Shown here in pieces: positions 25,147 to 34,421 of a DNA stretch of 64,000 nucleotides. The DNA comes from Nitrincola salilacus. Its GTDB lineage: Bacteria; Pseudomonadota; Gammaproteobacteria; Pseudomonadales; Balneatricaceae. Location of the stretch: positions 3,720,001-3,784,000 of the forward strand of contig NZ_CP176580.1 of NCBI RefSeq assembly GCF_046271865.1. The letters run 5' to 3'. Position numbers and translations under genes: made by a program. The notes under the pieces are model-generated. The model did no database searches, had not been told where the DNA came from, and saw only the letters and a program-made list of their open reading frames with translations. The number at the start of each line of letters is the position of its first letter. Position 1 is the stretch's first letter.

Positions 25147-26382
25147 TCACTCCGATACTGTATCCGAAGAGTCCAGGTTAAACGAAGAGTGCAGAGCCCT
25201 GACTGCAAGCTCCAGATACTTTTCTGCGATAACCACCGACACCTTGATTTCAGAAGTCGAGATCATCTGGATATTGATATTCTCATTTGCCAGCGCATCG
25301 AACATTTTGCTGGCAACACCTGCATGCGAACGCATACCCACACCGACGATAGACACCTTGGCAATCTTGTTGTCACCGGCACACTCACGCGCACCCAGCT
25401 CAGCAACAACCTGCTCAAGAATCTTCTGTGCCTTTTCGTAGTCATTACGATGCACAGTGAAGGTGAAGTCTGTGGTCTGATCAGCTGCAACATTCTGCAC
25501 GATCATATCCACTTCTATGTTAGCACGACTGATAGGACCAAGGATGCGCGAAGCAACACCTGGTATATCCGGTACGCCGATAACAGTCAGTTTTGCCTCA
25601 TCACGATTGAACGCAATGCCTGAGATAACCGGTTTTTCCACGGTATTGTCATCCTCTATTGTGATCAATGTGCCCGGACCATCGACAAAGCTGGACAGTA
25701 CTCGCAGGGGCACCTTGTACTTGCCAGCAAATTCCACACTACGAATCTGGAGTACTTTCGACCCCAGACTGGCCATCTCCAGCATCTCTTCGAAGGTGAT
25801 TTTATCCAACCTTCTGGCATCCTCCACCACGCGAGGATCGGTTGTATATACGCCATCCACATCAGTATAGATCTGACACTCATCCGCCTTCAGGGCGGCT
25901 GCCAGAGCGACACCTGTGGTATCAGAGCCGCCTCGTCCCAGAGTCGTGATATTGCCATTATCATCAACCCCCTGGAATCCAGCCACCACCACCACACGGC
26001 CAGCATCAAGATCTGCACGCATGCGCTCAGTTTCAATATCCTGAATACGCGCTTTGGTATGGGTATTATCCGTTCTGATACGTACCTGACCACCGGTATA
26101 GGAGCGCGCATCAACACCGCGCTTATGCAGCGCCATGCACAACAGAGCAATAGTGACCTGCTCACCCGTAGATACCAGCACATCCAGTTCACGCGCATTA
26201 GGTTGCGCCTGAATATCTTTTGCCAGTCCGATCAGACGATTGGTCTCTCCGCTCATGGCAGACAGCACCACTACAACATCATCACCACGATCCCTGAAGC
26301 CCTTGACCTTATCGGCCACGGCCTCAATGCGCTCGACAGAGCCGACCGAGGTACCTCCGTACTTCTGTACGTACAATGCCAT
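25147..26382 (-). CDS. lysC: Aspartate kinase
   Basis: 411 residues, first enzyme of the aspartate pathway to lysine, threonine, methionine and diaminopimelate. The N-terminal kinase domain starts with KYGGTSVG and carries TLGRGGSDTTGVALAAAL and the YTDVDGVYTTDPR nucleotide-binding motif. The C-terminal part holds two ACT domains, as in feedback-regulated monofunctional aspartokinases of the pseudomonad type. It lies between alaS and csrA as in many relatives. Confidence 0.97.
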   Translation of the reverse strand: MALYVQKYGGTSVGSVERIEAVADKVKGFRDRGDDVVVVLSAMSGETNRLIGLAKDIQAQPNARELDVLVSTGEQVTIALLCMALHKRGVDARSYTGGQVRIRTDNTHTKARIQDIETERMRADLDAGRVVVVAGFQGVDDNGNITTLGRGGSDTTGVALAAALKADECQIYTDVDGVYTTDPRVVEDARRLDKITFEEMLEMASLGSKVLQIRSVEFAGKYKVPLRVLSSFVDGPGTLITIEDDNTVEKPVISGIAFNRDEAKLTVIGVPDIPGVASRILGPISRANIEVDMIVQNVAADQTTDFTFTVHRNDYEKAQKILEQVVAELGARECAGDNKIAKVSIVGVGMRSHAGVASKMFDALANENINIQMISTSEIKVSVVIAEKYLELAVRALHSSFNLDSSDTVSE

Positions 26383-26428
26383 CTTATCACTCTCTCCTGA
26401 TCTGCCTGCCTTGCAGGCAACATGAAAA

Positions 26429-29029
26429 CTAGGCTACTGCCTCAACCAGCTCCGGCACCATCGCCAGCGCATCAGCCATACCTGCAACGTCTACACCGCC
26501 GCCCTGAGCCATATCCGGGCGTCCACCGCCCTTGCCACCGAGCTTTGCAGCCAGCTCTCGCACCAGATCACCCGCCTTGACGCGCGCAGTCAGATCCTGA
26601 GTAACACCGGCTACGATGCTGACCTTGCCATCCTGCTCAGCAAGCAACACGATCACGCCACTTCCTATTTTGCTCTTCAGTTGATCCAGCAAATCACGCA
26701 ATGCCTTGGCATCCACGCCCTCCACTTTTGTGGCCAGCACCTTGATGCCTTTCACATCAAGCGCCTGAGAGAGCAGATCACCACTTTGTGCCGATGCCAA
26801 TTTGGCACTCAAGCGCTCTATCTCTTTTTCCAGTTGACGGTTGCGCTCATGCAACGCACGCACTTTATCCAGCACGAGGTTTTTCGACCCCTTCAGCAGT
26901 GCCGCTATTTCACTGATGGTGTTTTCCGCCTCTTCAAGGCGAGCCAGCGCATTCACACCTGTCACTGCTTCGATGCGGCGCACACCCGCTGCAATACCGC
27001 TTTCGGCCGTGATTTTCAGCAGACCGATATCGCCCGTACGAGCCGCATGTGTACCGCCACAGAGCTCTATTGAAAACTCGCCCATTCTGAGCACTCGAAC
27101 ATCATTGTCATACTTCTCACCGAACAGCGCCATTGCCCCTCTGGCCTTAGCCTCATCAAGCGACATCACTTCGGTTTCAACGGCACTATTCAGGCGGATC
27201 TGCCCATTTACAAGCGTTTCGATCTCACGCAGCTGTTCAGCGGTAACGGCTTCAAAATGAGAGAAGTCAAAACGCAGACGCTCAGCGTCTACCAGCGACC
27301 CCTTCTGTAAAACATGTTCACCCAGCACCTGACGCAGTGCTGCATGCAGCAAATGTGTGGCCGAATGGTTAAGTGCCGTCGCCTGGCGCCTGCTGCGATC
27401 CACTTCAGTGCTTACCTTATCACCGACAGACAGCACACCCTCAGTCAGCTTTCCATGATGCAGATGATGCCCACTCTCTTTGGTGCAATCGCTGACAACA
27501 AACTGTCCGCGATCCCAGCGCAAGTAACCGGCATCACCGACCTGGCCGCCCGACTCGGCATAAAAAGCGGTATTTTCCAATACCACCATACCCGCTTCTC
27601 CCGCCGCAAGCTCGTTTACCGCCTGCCCATCGCGAAAGAGCGCCAACACTGTTGCTTGATCTTCCAGTGCATCATAACCACTGAACCGGGTTTCCCCTTC
27701 CAGATCCAGCTGCGCATTGTAGTCAACATTAAACTGCCCAGCCGCCCGCGCACGCGCTTTTTGCTGCTCCATTTCACGTTCGAAGCCTTCCATATCCACC
27801 GTCAGCTCATGCTCTCGTGCAACATCGGCAGTCAGGTCAACAGGAAAACCATAAGTGTCGTAAAGCTTGAACACGGTATCACCGGGAATGATTTTGTCTT
27901 CCAGATCCGTAATTGCCTGCTCCAGAATACTCATGCCATTTTCGAGCGTACGCGCAAACTGCTGCTCCTCTTTCAGCAACACCTGCTCCACCTGAGCCTG
28001 CATTCTGACCAGCTCCGGATAGGCCTCACCCATCTCGGCGACCAGTGCAGCCACCAGCTTATGAAAGAAGGCATCACGGGCACCCAGCTTGTTACCATGG
28101 CGAATGGCGCGGCGAATAATTCTGCGCAGAACATAACCACGACCCTCATTGGAGGGCACAACACCATCAATTACCAGAAACACACCGGAGCGGATATGGT
28201 CGGCAATCACGCGCAATGACTTGTGCGTAGTATCCTGAAATCCAAGTACATCGGCAGCTGCCTTGAGCAGATTCTGAAACAGATCTATCTCATAGTTGCT
28301 GTGTACATGCTGCAACACGGCAGACACACGCTCCAGGCCCATGCCGGTATCAACCGAAGGCTTGGGCAGCGGCGTCATACTGCCATCGCTTGAACGGTTA
28401 TACTGCATGAATACGATGTTCCAGATCTCGATATAGCGATCACCATCTTCATCAGGGCTGCCTGGAGGGCCACCCGCCACCTCGGGACCATGATCAAAAA
28501 AGATCTCGGTACAAGGGCCGCAGGGACCGGTATCGCCCATGGACCAGAAATTGTCCTCATCCAGCTTGGAGAAACGCTCAGGATCGACGCCTATTTCCTC
28601 CTTCCAGATCTTTTCCGCCTCATCATCACTGTGATGGACCGTCACCCACAGACGCTCTTTCGGCAATCCCATCACTTCCGTCAGGAACGTCCAGGCAAAG
28701 CGGATCGCTTCCGGCTTGAAGTAATCACCGAAACTGAAGTTACCCAGCATTTCGAAGAAGGTATGGTGGCGTGCCGTATAACCGACATTTTCAAGATCGT
28801 TATGTTTGCCACCGGCGCGCACACAGCGCTGTGATGTCACCGCGCGGCTATAGGAACGTTTATCAGTACCCAGAAACACGTCTTTGAACTGCACCATACC
28901 CGCATTGGTAAACAACAATGTCGGATCATTGCCCGGAATCAGTGAGCTTGAGGGAACAATCTCGTGTCCCTGCTGATTGAAGTAGTCGAGGAAAGCCTGA
29001 CGTATCTGTGCACTTGTCATGTATTTCAT
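26429..29029 (-). CDS. alaS: Alanyl-tRNA synthetase
   Basis: 866 residues. Class II aminoacylation domain (RQAFLDYF, then the motif 2-type SQRCVRAGGKHNDLENVG), tRNA-recognition domain, editing domain with the zinc-ligand motif NHSATHLLH and CGGTHAARTGDIG, and a C-terminal coiled-coil and DHHA1 domain ending in GGGRPDMAQGGG. Either the ATG at 29029 or the one at 29020 (MTSAQIRQAFL) could be the start; neither has a strong ribosome site. Upstream leader contains a hairpin. Confidence 0.97.
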   Translation of the reverse strand: MKYMTSAQIRQAFLDYFNQQGHEIVPSSSLIPGNDPTLLFTNAGMVQFKDVFLGTDKRSYSRAVTSQRCVRAGGKHNDLENVGYTARHHTFFEMLGNFSFGDYFKPEAIRFAWTFLTEVMGLPKERLWVTVHHSDDEAEKIWKEEIGVDPERFSKLDEDNFWSMGDTGPCGPCTEIFFDHGPEVAGGPPGSPDEDGDRYIEIWNIVFMQYNRSSDGSMTPLPKPSVDTGMGLERVSAVLQHVHSNYEIDLFQNLLKAAADVLGFQDTTHKSLRVIADHIRSGVFLVIDGVVPSNEGRGYVLRRIIRRAIRHGNKLGARDAFFHKLVAALVAEMGEAYPELVRMQAQVEQVLLKEEQQFARTLENGMSILEQAITDLEDKIIPGDTVFKLYDTYGFPVDLTADVAREHELTVDMEGFEREMEQQKARARAAGQFNVDYNAQLDLEGETRFSGYDALEDQATVLALFRDGQAVNELAAGEAGMVVLENTAFYAESGGQVGDAGYLRWDRGQFVVSDCTKESGHHLHHGKLTEGVLSVGDKVSTEVDRSRRQATALNHSATHLLHAALRQVLGEHVLQKGSLVDAERLRFDFSHFEAVTAEQLREIETLVNGQIRLNSAVETEVMSLDEAKARGAMALFGEKYDNDVRVLRMGEFSIELCGGTHAARTGDIGLLKITAESGIAAGVRRIEAVTGVNALARLEEAENTISEIAALLKGSKNLVLDKVRALHERNRQLEKEIERLSAKLASAQSGDLLSQALDVKGIKVLATKVEGVDAKALRDLLDQLKSKIGSGVIVLLAEQDGKVSIVAGVTQDLTARVKAGDLVRELAAKLGGKGGGRPDMAQGGGVDVAGMADALAMVPELVEAVA

Positions 29030-29067
29030 ATAACGTTCCGTTGCCTGGGTACGGTTTGCAGAGCCCA

Positions 29068-29101
29068 GCCGGACGCCTCAAGCGATCAGGCGTCAACCGG
29101 C
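29068..29101 (-). promoter_or_regulatory. Hairpin in the alaS 5' leader
   Basis: A 7-bp stem (29072-29078 with 29088-29094) extended by an outer GCCG/CGGC stem across a small bulge. It lies between the probable alaS promoter and start codon, about 40 bases before the start. No T run follows, so it is a better candidate for translational or autogenous control than for a recX terminator. Confidence 0.4.
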
Positions 29102-29126
29102 GCTTTTGATGCAAAAATGGGGACGT

Positions 29127-29132
29127 ATTATA
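29127..29132 (-). promoter_or_regulatory. -10 element of the probable alaS promoter
   Basis: Perfect TATAAT on the minus strand about 100 bases upstream of alaS, just after recX. The -35 region is weak. Confidence 0.45.
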
Positions 29133-29161
29133 TAACGTGTGCAGAAAATGTACGATAATTT

Positions 29162-29638
29162 TTATATATCAAAATCAGGAATATCTGATGCACTTAATGC
29201 ATAACGCGCTTGGTCATAGGAAAAACCACGTCCAACGAGGTGGCGCAGCTGTTTGGCCTGAGTTTTGATGTCTGTTGAAGAGTCCATTGGAAAGCGCCTT
29301 TCGCGCACGCTCAATGCCAGAGCAAACCAATCGGGATCAGCCTCCTGGAGAGCGGCACTGACCAACTCATCGGAAACACCCTTCTGTCGCAGTTCGTAGC
29401 GGATCTTGATCTCTCCCTGACCTTGGGAGATTCTGTTGCGGATAAATACCTCGGCAAAACGCTTGTCGCTCTGGTACCCATCGTTTTGAAGCCGGTCCAG
29501 AACGGACTCGACCTGCTCAGCTGATGCTTTGCGCTGTAATCTCTGCTGCAGCTCAGCGCGTGAATACTCACGCCGAGCCAGCAACCCAATCGCTGAGACT
29601 CTAAGCTCTGAATCAGTGACCGTATCTGACATATCCAT
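29162..29638 (-). CDS. recX: RecA regulatory protein RecX
   Basis: 158 residues of three-helix RecX repeats: ARREYSRAELQQRLQRK, DGYQSDKRFAEVFIRNRISQGQG and the C-terminal HLVGRGFSYDQARYAL. RecX blocks extension of RecA filaments. It follows recA by about 45 bases and is probably co-transcribed with it. Confidence 0.95.
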   Translation of the reverse strand: MDMSDTVTDSELRVSAIGLLARREYSRAELQQRLQRKASAEQVESVLDRLQNDGYQSDKRFAEVFIRNRISQGQGEIKIRYELRQKGVSDELVSAALQEADPDWFALALSVRERRFPMDSSTDIKTQAKQLRHLVGRGFSYDQARYALSASDIPDFDI

Positions 29639-29683
29639 CCCTCATCTCATACAAGAGAGCATCCCTGCCCTCCGGTTATCTCA

Positions 29684-30727
29684 TCAGGAAAGGTCCAGCT
29701 GCGCTGATTCCTTCTCTTCCACTTCTGCTTTAGGCGGCACAACCGCAAGCAGACGTTTACGGATCTCGGCTTCAATCTCCTGACCCATCTCCGGATGTTC
29801 TTCAAGGTACTTGGCCGCATTCGCCTTGCCCTGACCGATCTTTTCACCCTTGTAGGCATACCAGGCACCGGACTTGTCTACCAGCCCTTCCTTGACACCC
29901 AGATCAATCACTTCACCCAAGCGGTAAATACCACTGCCATACATGATCTGGAACTCGGCCTGCTTGAACGGTGGGGCGACCTTGTTCTTCACCACCTTGA
30001 CGCGCGTTTCGTTACCGACCACCTCTTCACCCTGCTTCACCGAACCGATACGACGAATATCAAGGCGCACAGAGGCATAAAATTTAAGCGCATTACCACC
30101 GGTAGTGGTTTCTGGTGAACCGAACATGACGCCAATTTTCATACGAATCTGGTTGATGAATACCAGTAGGCAGTTCGCATTTTTGACGCTGCCGGTCAGT
30201 TTACGCAGCGCTTGAGACATCAAGCGTGCTTGCAGGCCGACATGAGAGTCACCCATGTCGCCTTCAATTTCGGCCTTGGGCGTCAGGGCCGCAACAGAAT
30301 CGACAATGATCACGTCAACCGCATTGGAGCGCACCAGCATATCGGTGATTTCGAGCGCCTGCTCACCCGTATCCGGCTGAGAGACCAGCAGGTTATCGAT
30401 ATTGACGCCCAGCTTTTCGGCGTAAATAGGATCCAGTGCATGCTCGGCATCGACAAAGGCACAGGTTTTGCCTTGCTTCTGAGCTTCTGCAATCACCTGC
30501 AGTGTCAGCGTCGTCTTACCTGACGACTCAGGTCCATAGATCTCAACAACACGACCATAAGGCAGGCCTCCCAGACCCAGAGCAATATCCAGACCGAGAG
30601 AGCCGGTTGAGACGCTGGGAATCGCTTCACGCGGATTATCACCCATGCGCATGACTGCGCCTTTACCAAACTGACGTTCGATCTGGGAAAGCGCAGCATC
30701 CAGCGCTTTCTTTCTATTATCGTCCAT
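29684..30727 (-). CDS. recA: Recombinase RecA
   Basis: 347 residues. ATPase core with Walker A GPESSGKTTLTL (about 66-77), LFINQIRMKIGVMFG-type loop region and an acidic C-terminal tail (EVEEKESAQLDLS). RecA drives homologous recombination and LexA self-cleavage. A LexA box overlaps the promoter region just upstream. Confidence 0.99.
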   Translation of the reverse strand: MDDNRKKALDAALSQIERQFGKGAVMRMGDNPREAIPSVSTGSLGLDIALGLGGLPYGRVVEIYGPESSGKTTLTLQVIAEAQKQGKTCAFVDAEHALDPIYAEKLGVNIDNLLVSQPDTGEQALEITDMLVRSNAVDVIIVDSVAALTPKAEIEGDMGDSHVGLQARLMSQALRKLTGSVKNANCLLVFINQIRMKIGVMFGSPETTTGGNALKFYASVRLDIRRIGSVKQGEEVVGNETRVKVVKNKVAPPFKQAEFQIMYGSGIYRLGEVIDLGVKEGLVDKSGAWYAYKGEKIGQGKANAAKYLEEHPEMGQEIEAEIRKRLLAVVPPKAEVEEKESAQLDLS

Positions 30728-30758
30728 TACTCACCTCTGCCCGTTGAGATCAAAAACA

Positions 30759-30774
30759 CTGTATATCTGGACAG
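30759..30774 (-). promoter_or_regulatory. LexA-binding SOS box upstream of recA
   Basis: CTGTATATCTGGACAG matches CTG-N10-CAG exactly, with flanking A and T giving ACTG...CAGT. It lies 32 bases upstream of the recA start and immediately downstream of a likely promoter (TTGCAT at 30803-30798, AATAAT at 30781-30776, 16 bases apart, minus strand), so LexA binding would block recA transcription. Confidence 0.9.
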
Positions 30775-30805
30775 TATTATTCCACATCGATTCCAGAATG
30801 CAAGC

Positions 30806-31282
30806 CTAGTGTGGCAAATAAGCCATAATCCCTTCCAACGCCTGCTCCACCGCCTGTCTGCGCACCTCTTCCCGATCTCCACTGAAGTAACTCAGACAGG
30901 AAACAGTCGGACTCCCTCTCACAGCCCAGGCAAACCAGACCGTCCCGACCGGCTTACGCTCCGTACCACCATCCGGTCCTGCCACTCCACTGATGGATAC
31001 CGTAATATCTGCCAGACTACGCTGTAACGCCCCCTCTGCCATCGCCACCACCACCGGTTCACTGACCGCACCGTAAGTATCAATCAACTCAGCAGGTACC
31101 CCCAGCATCTGCTGCTTGGCATGGTTTGAATAGGTGACGAAACCACAATCAAACCAACGCGAACTTCCGGGTATTGCAGTTGCCGCCTGAGACACCCAGC
31201 CGCCGGTACAGGACTCGGCCGCTGCCATGCTCACCCCTTTTTCCAGCAGATGCTGAGCAACCCTCTCAACCAGATTTTTCAT
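30806..31282 (-). CDS. pncC: Nicotinamide-nucleotide amidase (CinA C-terminal family)
   Basis: 158 residues corresponding to the stand-alone C-terminal domain of CinA. PncC hydrolyses NMN to nicotinic acid mononucleotide for NAD salvage. Key motifs AAAESCTGGWVSQAAT and the SGVAGPDGGTERKPVGTVW core are present. Position directly upstream of recA on the same strand is conserved in gammaproteobacteria. Confidence 0.95.
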   Translation of the reverse strand: MKNLVERVAQHLLEKGVSMAAAESCTGGWVSQAATAIPGSSRWFDCGFVTYSNHAKQQMLGVPAELIDTYGAVSEPVVVAMAEGALQRSLADITVSISGVAGPDGGTERKPVGTVWFAWAVRGSPTVSCLSYFSGDREEVRRQAVEQALEGIMAYLPH

Positions 31283-31393
31283 TATTCAATCCTCAACACG
31301 ACTACGATCAGACTGCCATTTGACGTAGAATGATCGTTTGCTTTCTTCGCTATGCACAGCTTCAACTCTCCGACAAGGCAGATCCCGGTTACC

Positions 31394-33991
31394 ATGAACT
31401 CAGATACTAGCACGCAACTGCAACAGCATACCCCGATGATGCAGCAGTATCTGCGCATCAAGGCTCAGCATCCGCACCAACTGCTCTTTTACCGCATGGG
31501 TGATTTCTACGAGCTGTTCTTCGATGATGCCAAACGCGCCTCGCAACTGCTCGACATTTCACTCACTGCCCGCGGTAAATCCGGCGGCCAACCGATCCCG
31601 ATGGCAGGCATTCCCTACCATGCGGCCGAAAACTATATCGCACGCATCGTCAAAGCCGGTGAGTCGGTTGCGATCTGTGAGCAGGTGGGTGACCCAGCCA
31701 CCAGTAAGGGCCCTGTAGATCGCCAGGTGATGCGGGTAGTCACACCCGGCACGCTGAGCGAAGAGGCCTTTCTGGATTCGGCCCGCGACAACCTGCTGGT
31801 GGCTATCAGTGAGCATGATGGTCATTACGGCCTGGCACAGGTGGATATCAGTTCCGGCCGTTTCAGCATTCTGGAGCTGGACTCGGAAGAAGGATTACTC
31901 AGTGAAATTGAGCGCCTGCAACCTGCCGAACTGCTCTGCCCCGACCAGGGACGTGCAGCAGAGCTCTACAGAAAGCGTCGTGGGCTACGCTTACAAGGCC
32001 CCTGGCTATTTGAACTGGACACGGCCACATCGTTACTCTGCCAGCAGTTCAATACTCGTGATCTCAGCGGTTTCGGCTGCAGCCATCTGCCGCTGGCAAT
32101 CGCCGCTGCAGGATGTCTGTTGCAGTATGCGCGCGACACGCAACGCACCGCCCTGCCACACATCCGACGCCTGCAGGTAGAGCAGCGCCAGGATGCAGTG
32201 GTCATGGATGCCTCGACACGTCGTAATCTTGAGCTGGATACAAATCTCAGCGGCGGCCGCGATAATACCCTGTGCTCCGTTCTGGACAAGTGCCATACCC
32301 CGATGGGCAGCCGACTGCTCAGGCGCTGGTTGCATCGCCCTCTGCGCAGTATCAGTGCCCTTCATGCGCGACAAGATGCGATACGCTGGCTTAAACTGGA
32401 GTATCGGCATGAGCAGATCGCTGAGGGGCTGCGGCCGATCGGTGATGTCGAGCGCATACTGTCCCGTGTAGCCCTGCGCTCGGCCCGCCCACGCGATCTT
32501 GAGCGCCTGCGCCATGCACTCGATGCCTTACCTGCCCTGCAGACGCATCTGAGCAGCACCGATTCAGAACTGGTGACACGCATCGCATCCGAGACAGGTG
32601 AGTTTCCTGATCTGGCACAACTGCTCGCAACAGCCATCATTGATGGACCACCCGTGGTAATGCGTGAAGGCGGCGTGATTGCTCCAGGTTATGATGCCGA
32701 ACTGGATGAACTACGTGGTATCAGCGAAAACGCCGGTGATTACCTTGTGCAACTTGAGTTGCGTGAGCGTGAACGCACCGGACTAGCCACACTCAAGGTG
32801 GGTTACAATCGCGTACATGGCTACTTTATTGAGCTCAGCCGCTCTCAGGCTGAGTCGGTACCGGCTGATTATATCCGGCGCCAGACACTGAAAAATGCCG
32901 AACGCTACATCACGCCTGAACTGAAAGAGTTTGAAGACAAGGCATTAAGCGCCAAGGGGCGCGCTCTGGCCAGGGAAAAACAGCTCTATGATGAGTTACT
33001 GGACAGCATCGCAGAGCTGCTGACTCCGCTGCAGAACAGCGCCAGCGCCCTGGCTGAGCTGGATGTGCTCAACACTCTGGCAGAGCGTGCCGACACACTG
33101 AACTACAGCGCGCCGGTGCTGACGGATGAACCGGGTATTGAAATCATCCAGGGACGTCATCCAGTTGTGGAAGCAGTATCGGCCGAGCCGTTTATTGCCA
33201 ATGACCTCAGGCTCAATCCTGAGCGGCGCATGCTGATCATCACTGGCCCGAACATGGGGGGTAAATCCACCTATATGCGCCAAACGGCTTTGATCACGTT
33301 GCTTGCTCACATCGGTAGCCACGTGCCAGCAGTCAGCTCGCGTATCGGCATTGTGGACAGAGTATTCACCCGCATGGGCTCTTCTGATGATCTTGCGGGT
33401 GGGCGCTCAACCTTCATGGTAGAGATGAACGAGACAGCCAACATCCTGCACAATGCAACTGAACGCAGTCTGGTACTGATGGATGAGGTCGGACGCGGCA
33501 CCAGTACCTTTGATGGCCTTTCGCTTGCCTGGTCCTGCGCCGAATATCTGGCCCGCGAGATTCGTGCCTTCACTCTGTTTGCAACGCACTATTTCGAACT
33601 GACCACCTTGCCGGAGAAAGGCGAAGGGATCGCCAATGTGCATCTGACCGCTGTGGAGCACAATGATCATATCGTGTTCATGCACGAGGTGCAGGAGGGA
33701 GCTGCCAGCCAGAGCTATGGCCTGCAGGTTGCCAGGCTTGCTGGCGTTCCGCGTAGCGTCATAGAGGAAGCTCAGGACAAGCTGATCCAACTGGAGCAGG
33801 ACAGTCGTGCCAGCGAGATGCGACCCGCTCCGACACGTCAGCGGCAGTCAGAACAACCACTGCAGTCCGATCTGTTCATTGCCCCGGTACCTTCCGAGGT
33901 TGAGAAAAAACTGGCCCAGATCAAGCCGGATGATCTCTCACCGAGAGAGGCGCTGGATCTTTTGTATGAGTTGAAAAAAATCATCCACTGA
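31394..33991 (+). CDS. mutS: DNA mismatch repair protein MutS
   Basis: 865 residues from the preferred ATG at 31394; the frame is open from 31352. The N-terminal mismatch-recognition domain contains FYRMGDFYELF (the Phe-x-Glu wedge), followed by connector, lever and clamp domains. The ATPase has Walker A ITGPNMGGKSTYMRQ (about 616-630), DEVGRGTSTFDG and the LFATHYFEL motif. Divergent from pncC. Confidence 0.98.
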   Translation: MNSDTSTQLQQHTPMMQQYLRIKAQHPHQLLFYRMGDFYELFFDDAKRASQLLDISLTARGKSGGQPIPMAGIPYHAAENYIARIVKAGESVAICEQVGDPATSKGPVDRQVMRVVTPGTLSEEAFLDSARDNLLVAISEHDGHYGLAQVDISSGRFSILELDSEEGLLSEIERLQPAELLCPDQGRAAELYRKRRGLRLQGPWLFELDTATSLLCQQFNTRDLSGFGCSHLPLAIAAAGCLLQYARDTQRTALPHIRRLQVEQRQDAVVMDASTRRNLELDTNLSGGRDNTLCSVLDKCHTPMGSRLLRRWLHRPLRSISALHARQDAIRWLKLEYRHEQIAEGLRPIGDVERILSRVALRSARPRDLERLRHALDALPALQTHLSSTDSELVTRIASETGEFPDLAQLLATAIIDGPPVVMREGGVIAPGYDAELDELRGISENAGDYLVQLELRERERTGLATLKVGYNRVHGYFIELSRSQAESVPADYIRRQTLKNAERYITPELKEFEDKALSAKGRALAREKQLYDELLDSIAELLTPLQNSASALAELDVLNTLAERADTLNYSAPVLTDEPGIEIIQGRHPVVEAVSAEPFIANDLRLNPERRMLIITGPNMGGKSTYMRQTALITLLAHIGSHVPAVSSRIGIVDRVFTRMGSSDDLAGGRSTFMVEMNETANILHNATERSLVLMDEVGRGTSTFDGLSLAWSCAEYLAREIRAFTLFATHYFELTTLPEKGEGIANVHLTAVEHNDHIVFMHEVQEGAASQSYGLQVARLAGVPRSVIEEAQDKLIQLEQDSRASEMRPAPTRQRQSEQPLQSDLFIAPVPSEVEKKLAQIKPDDLSPREALDLLYELKKIIH

Positions 33992-34055
33992 GATGCGCAA
34001 GCAGCACCACGAATCACTATAGTTAGACAACAGAAAACAGCCCGAGGGATACCAC

Positions 34056-34379
34056 ATGGCGTTTATCGTTACCGAGAACTGCATCCGCTGCAAATATACC
34101 GACTGCGTTGAAGTGTGCCCGGTTGATTGTTTCTATGAAGGACCCAACTTTCTGGTGATCAATCCGGATGAGTGCATTGATTGCGCGCTATGCGAGCCTG
34201 AATGCCCGGCAGAGGCGATACATCATGAGGATGACCTGCCTGCGGATCAGCAGCACTTTTATGAACTGAACAGCGAATTGGCTGAGGTATGGCCCAACAT
34301 AAGTGAGCGCAAGGAGCCACTGGAAGATGCCAAGGAGTGGGATGGTGTGAAAGACAAGCTCAAACACCTGGAACGCTGA
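34056..34379 (+). CDS. fdxA: 7Fe ferredoxin FdxA
   Basis: 107 residues with two cluster motifs: Cys9-Cys12-Cys17-Cys21 (CIRCKYTDCVEVCP) and Cys40-Cys43-Cys46-Cys50 (CIDCALCEPECP), typical of 3Fe-4S/4Fe-4S ferredoxins of the Azotobacter FdI type. The mutS-fdxA-rpoS order matches pseudomonads. Electron-transfer partner unknown. Confidence 0.97.
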   Translation: MAFIVTENCIRCKYTDCVEVCPVDCFYEGPNFLVINPDECIDCALCEPECPAEAIHHEDDLPADQQHFYELNSELAEVWPNISERKEPLEDAKEWDGVKDKLKHLER

Positions 34380-34385
34380 TCCAAT

Positions 34386-34413
34386 CAGCCGGGAAGTAGT
34401 GACTTCCCGGCTG
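34386..34413. terminator. Perfect 12-bp hairpin between convergent fdxA and rpoS
   Basis: CAGCCGGGAAGT (34386-34397) pairs fully with ACTTCCCGGCTG (34402-34413) around a 4-base loop, 6 bases after the fdxA stop and 8 bases from the rpoS stop. T runs are poor on both strands, so termination may be shared or partly Rho-dependent; the stem would also protect both 3' ends. Confidence 0.7.
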
Positions 34414-34421
34414 AAAGCTCA

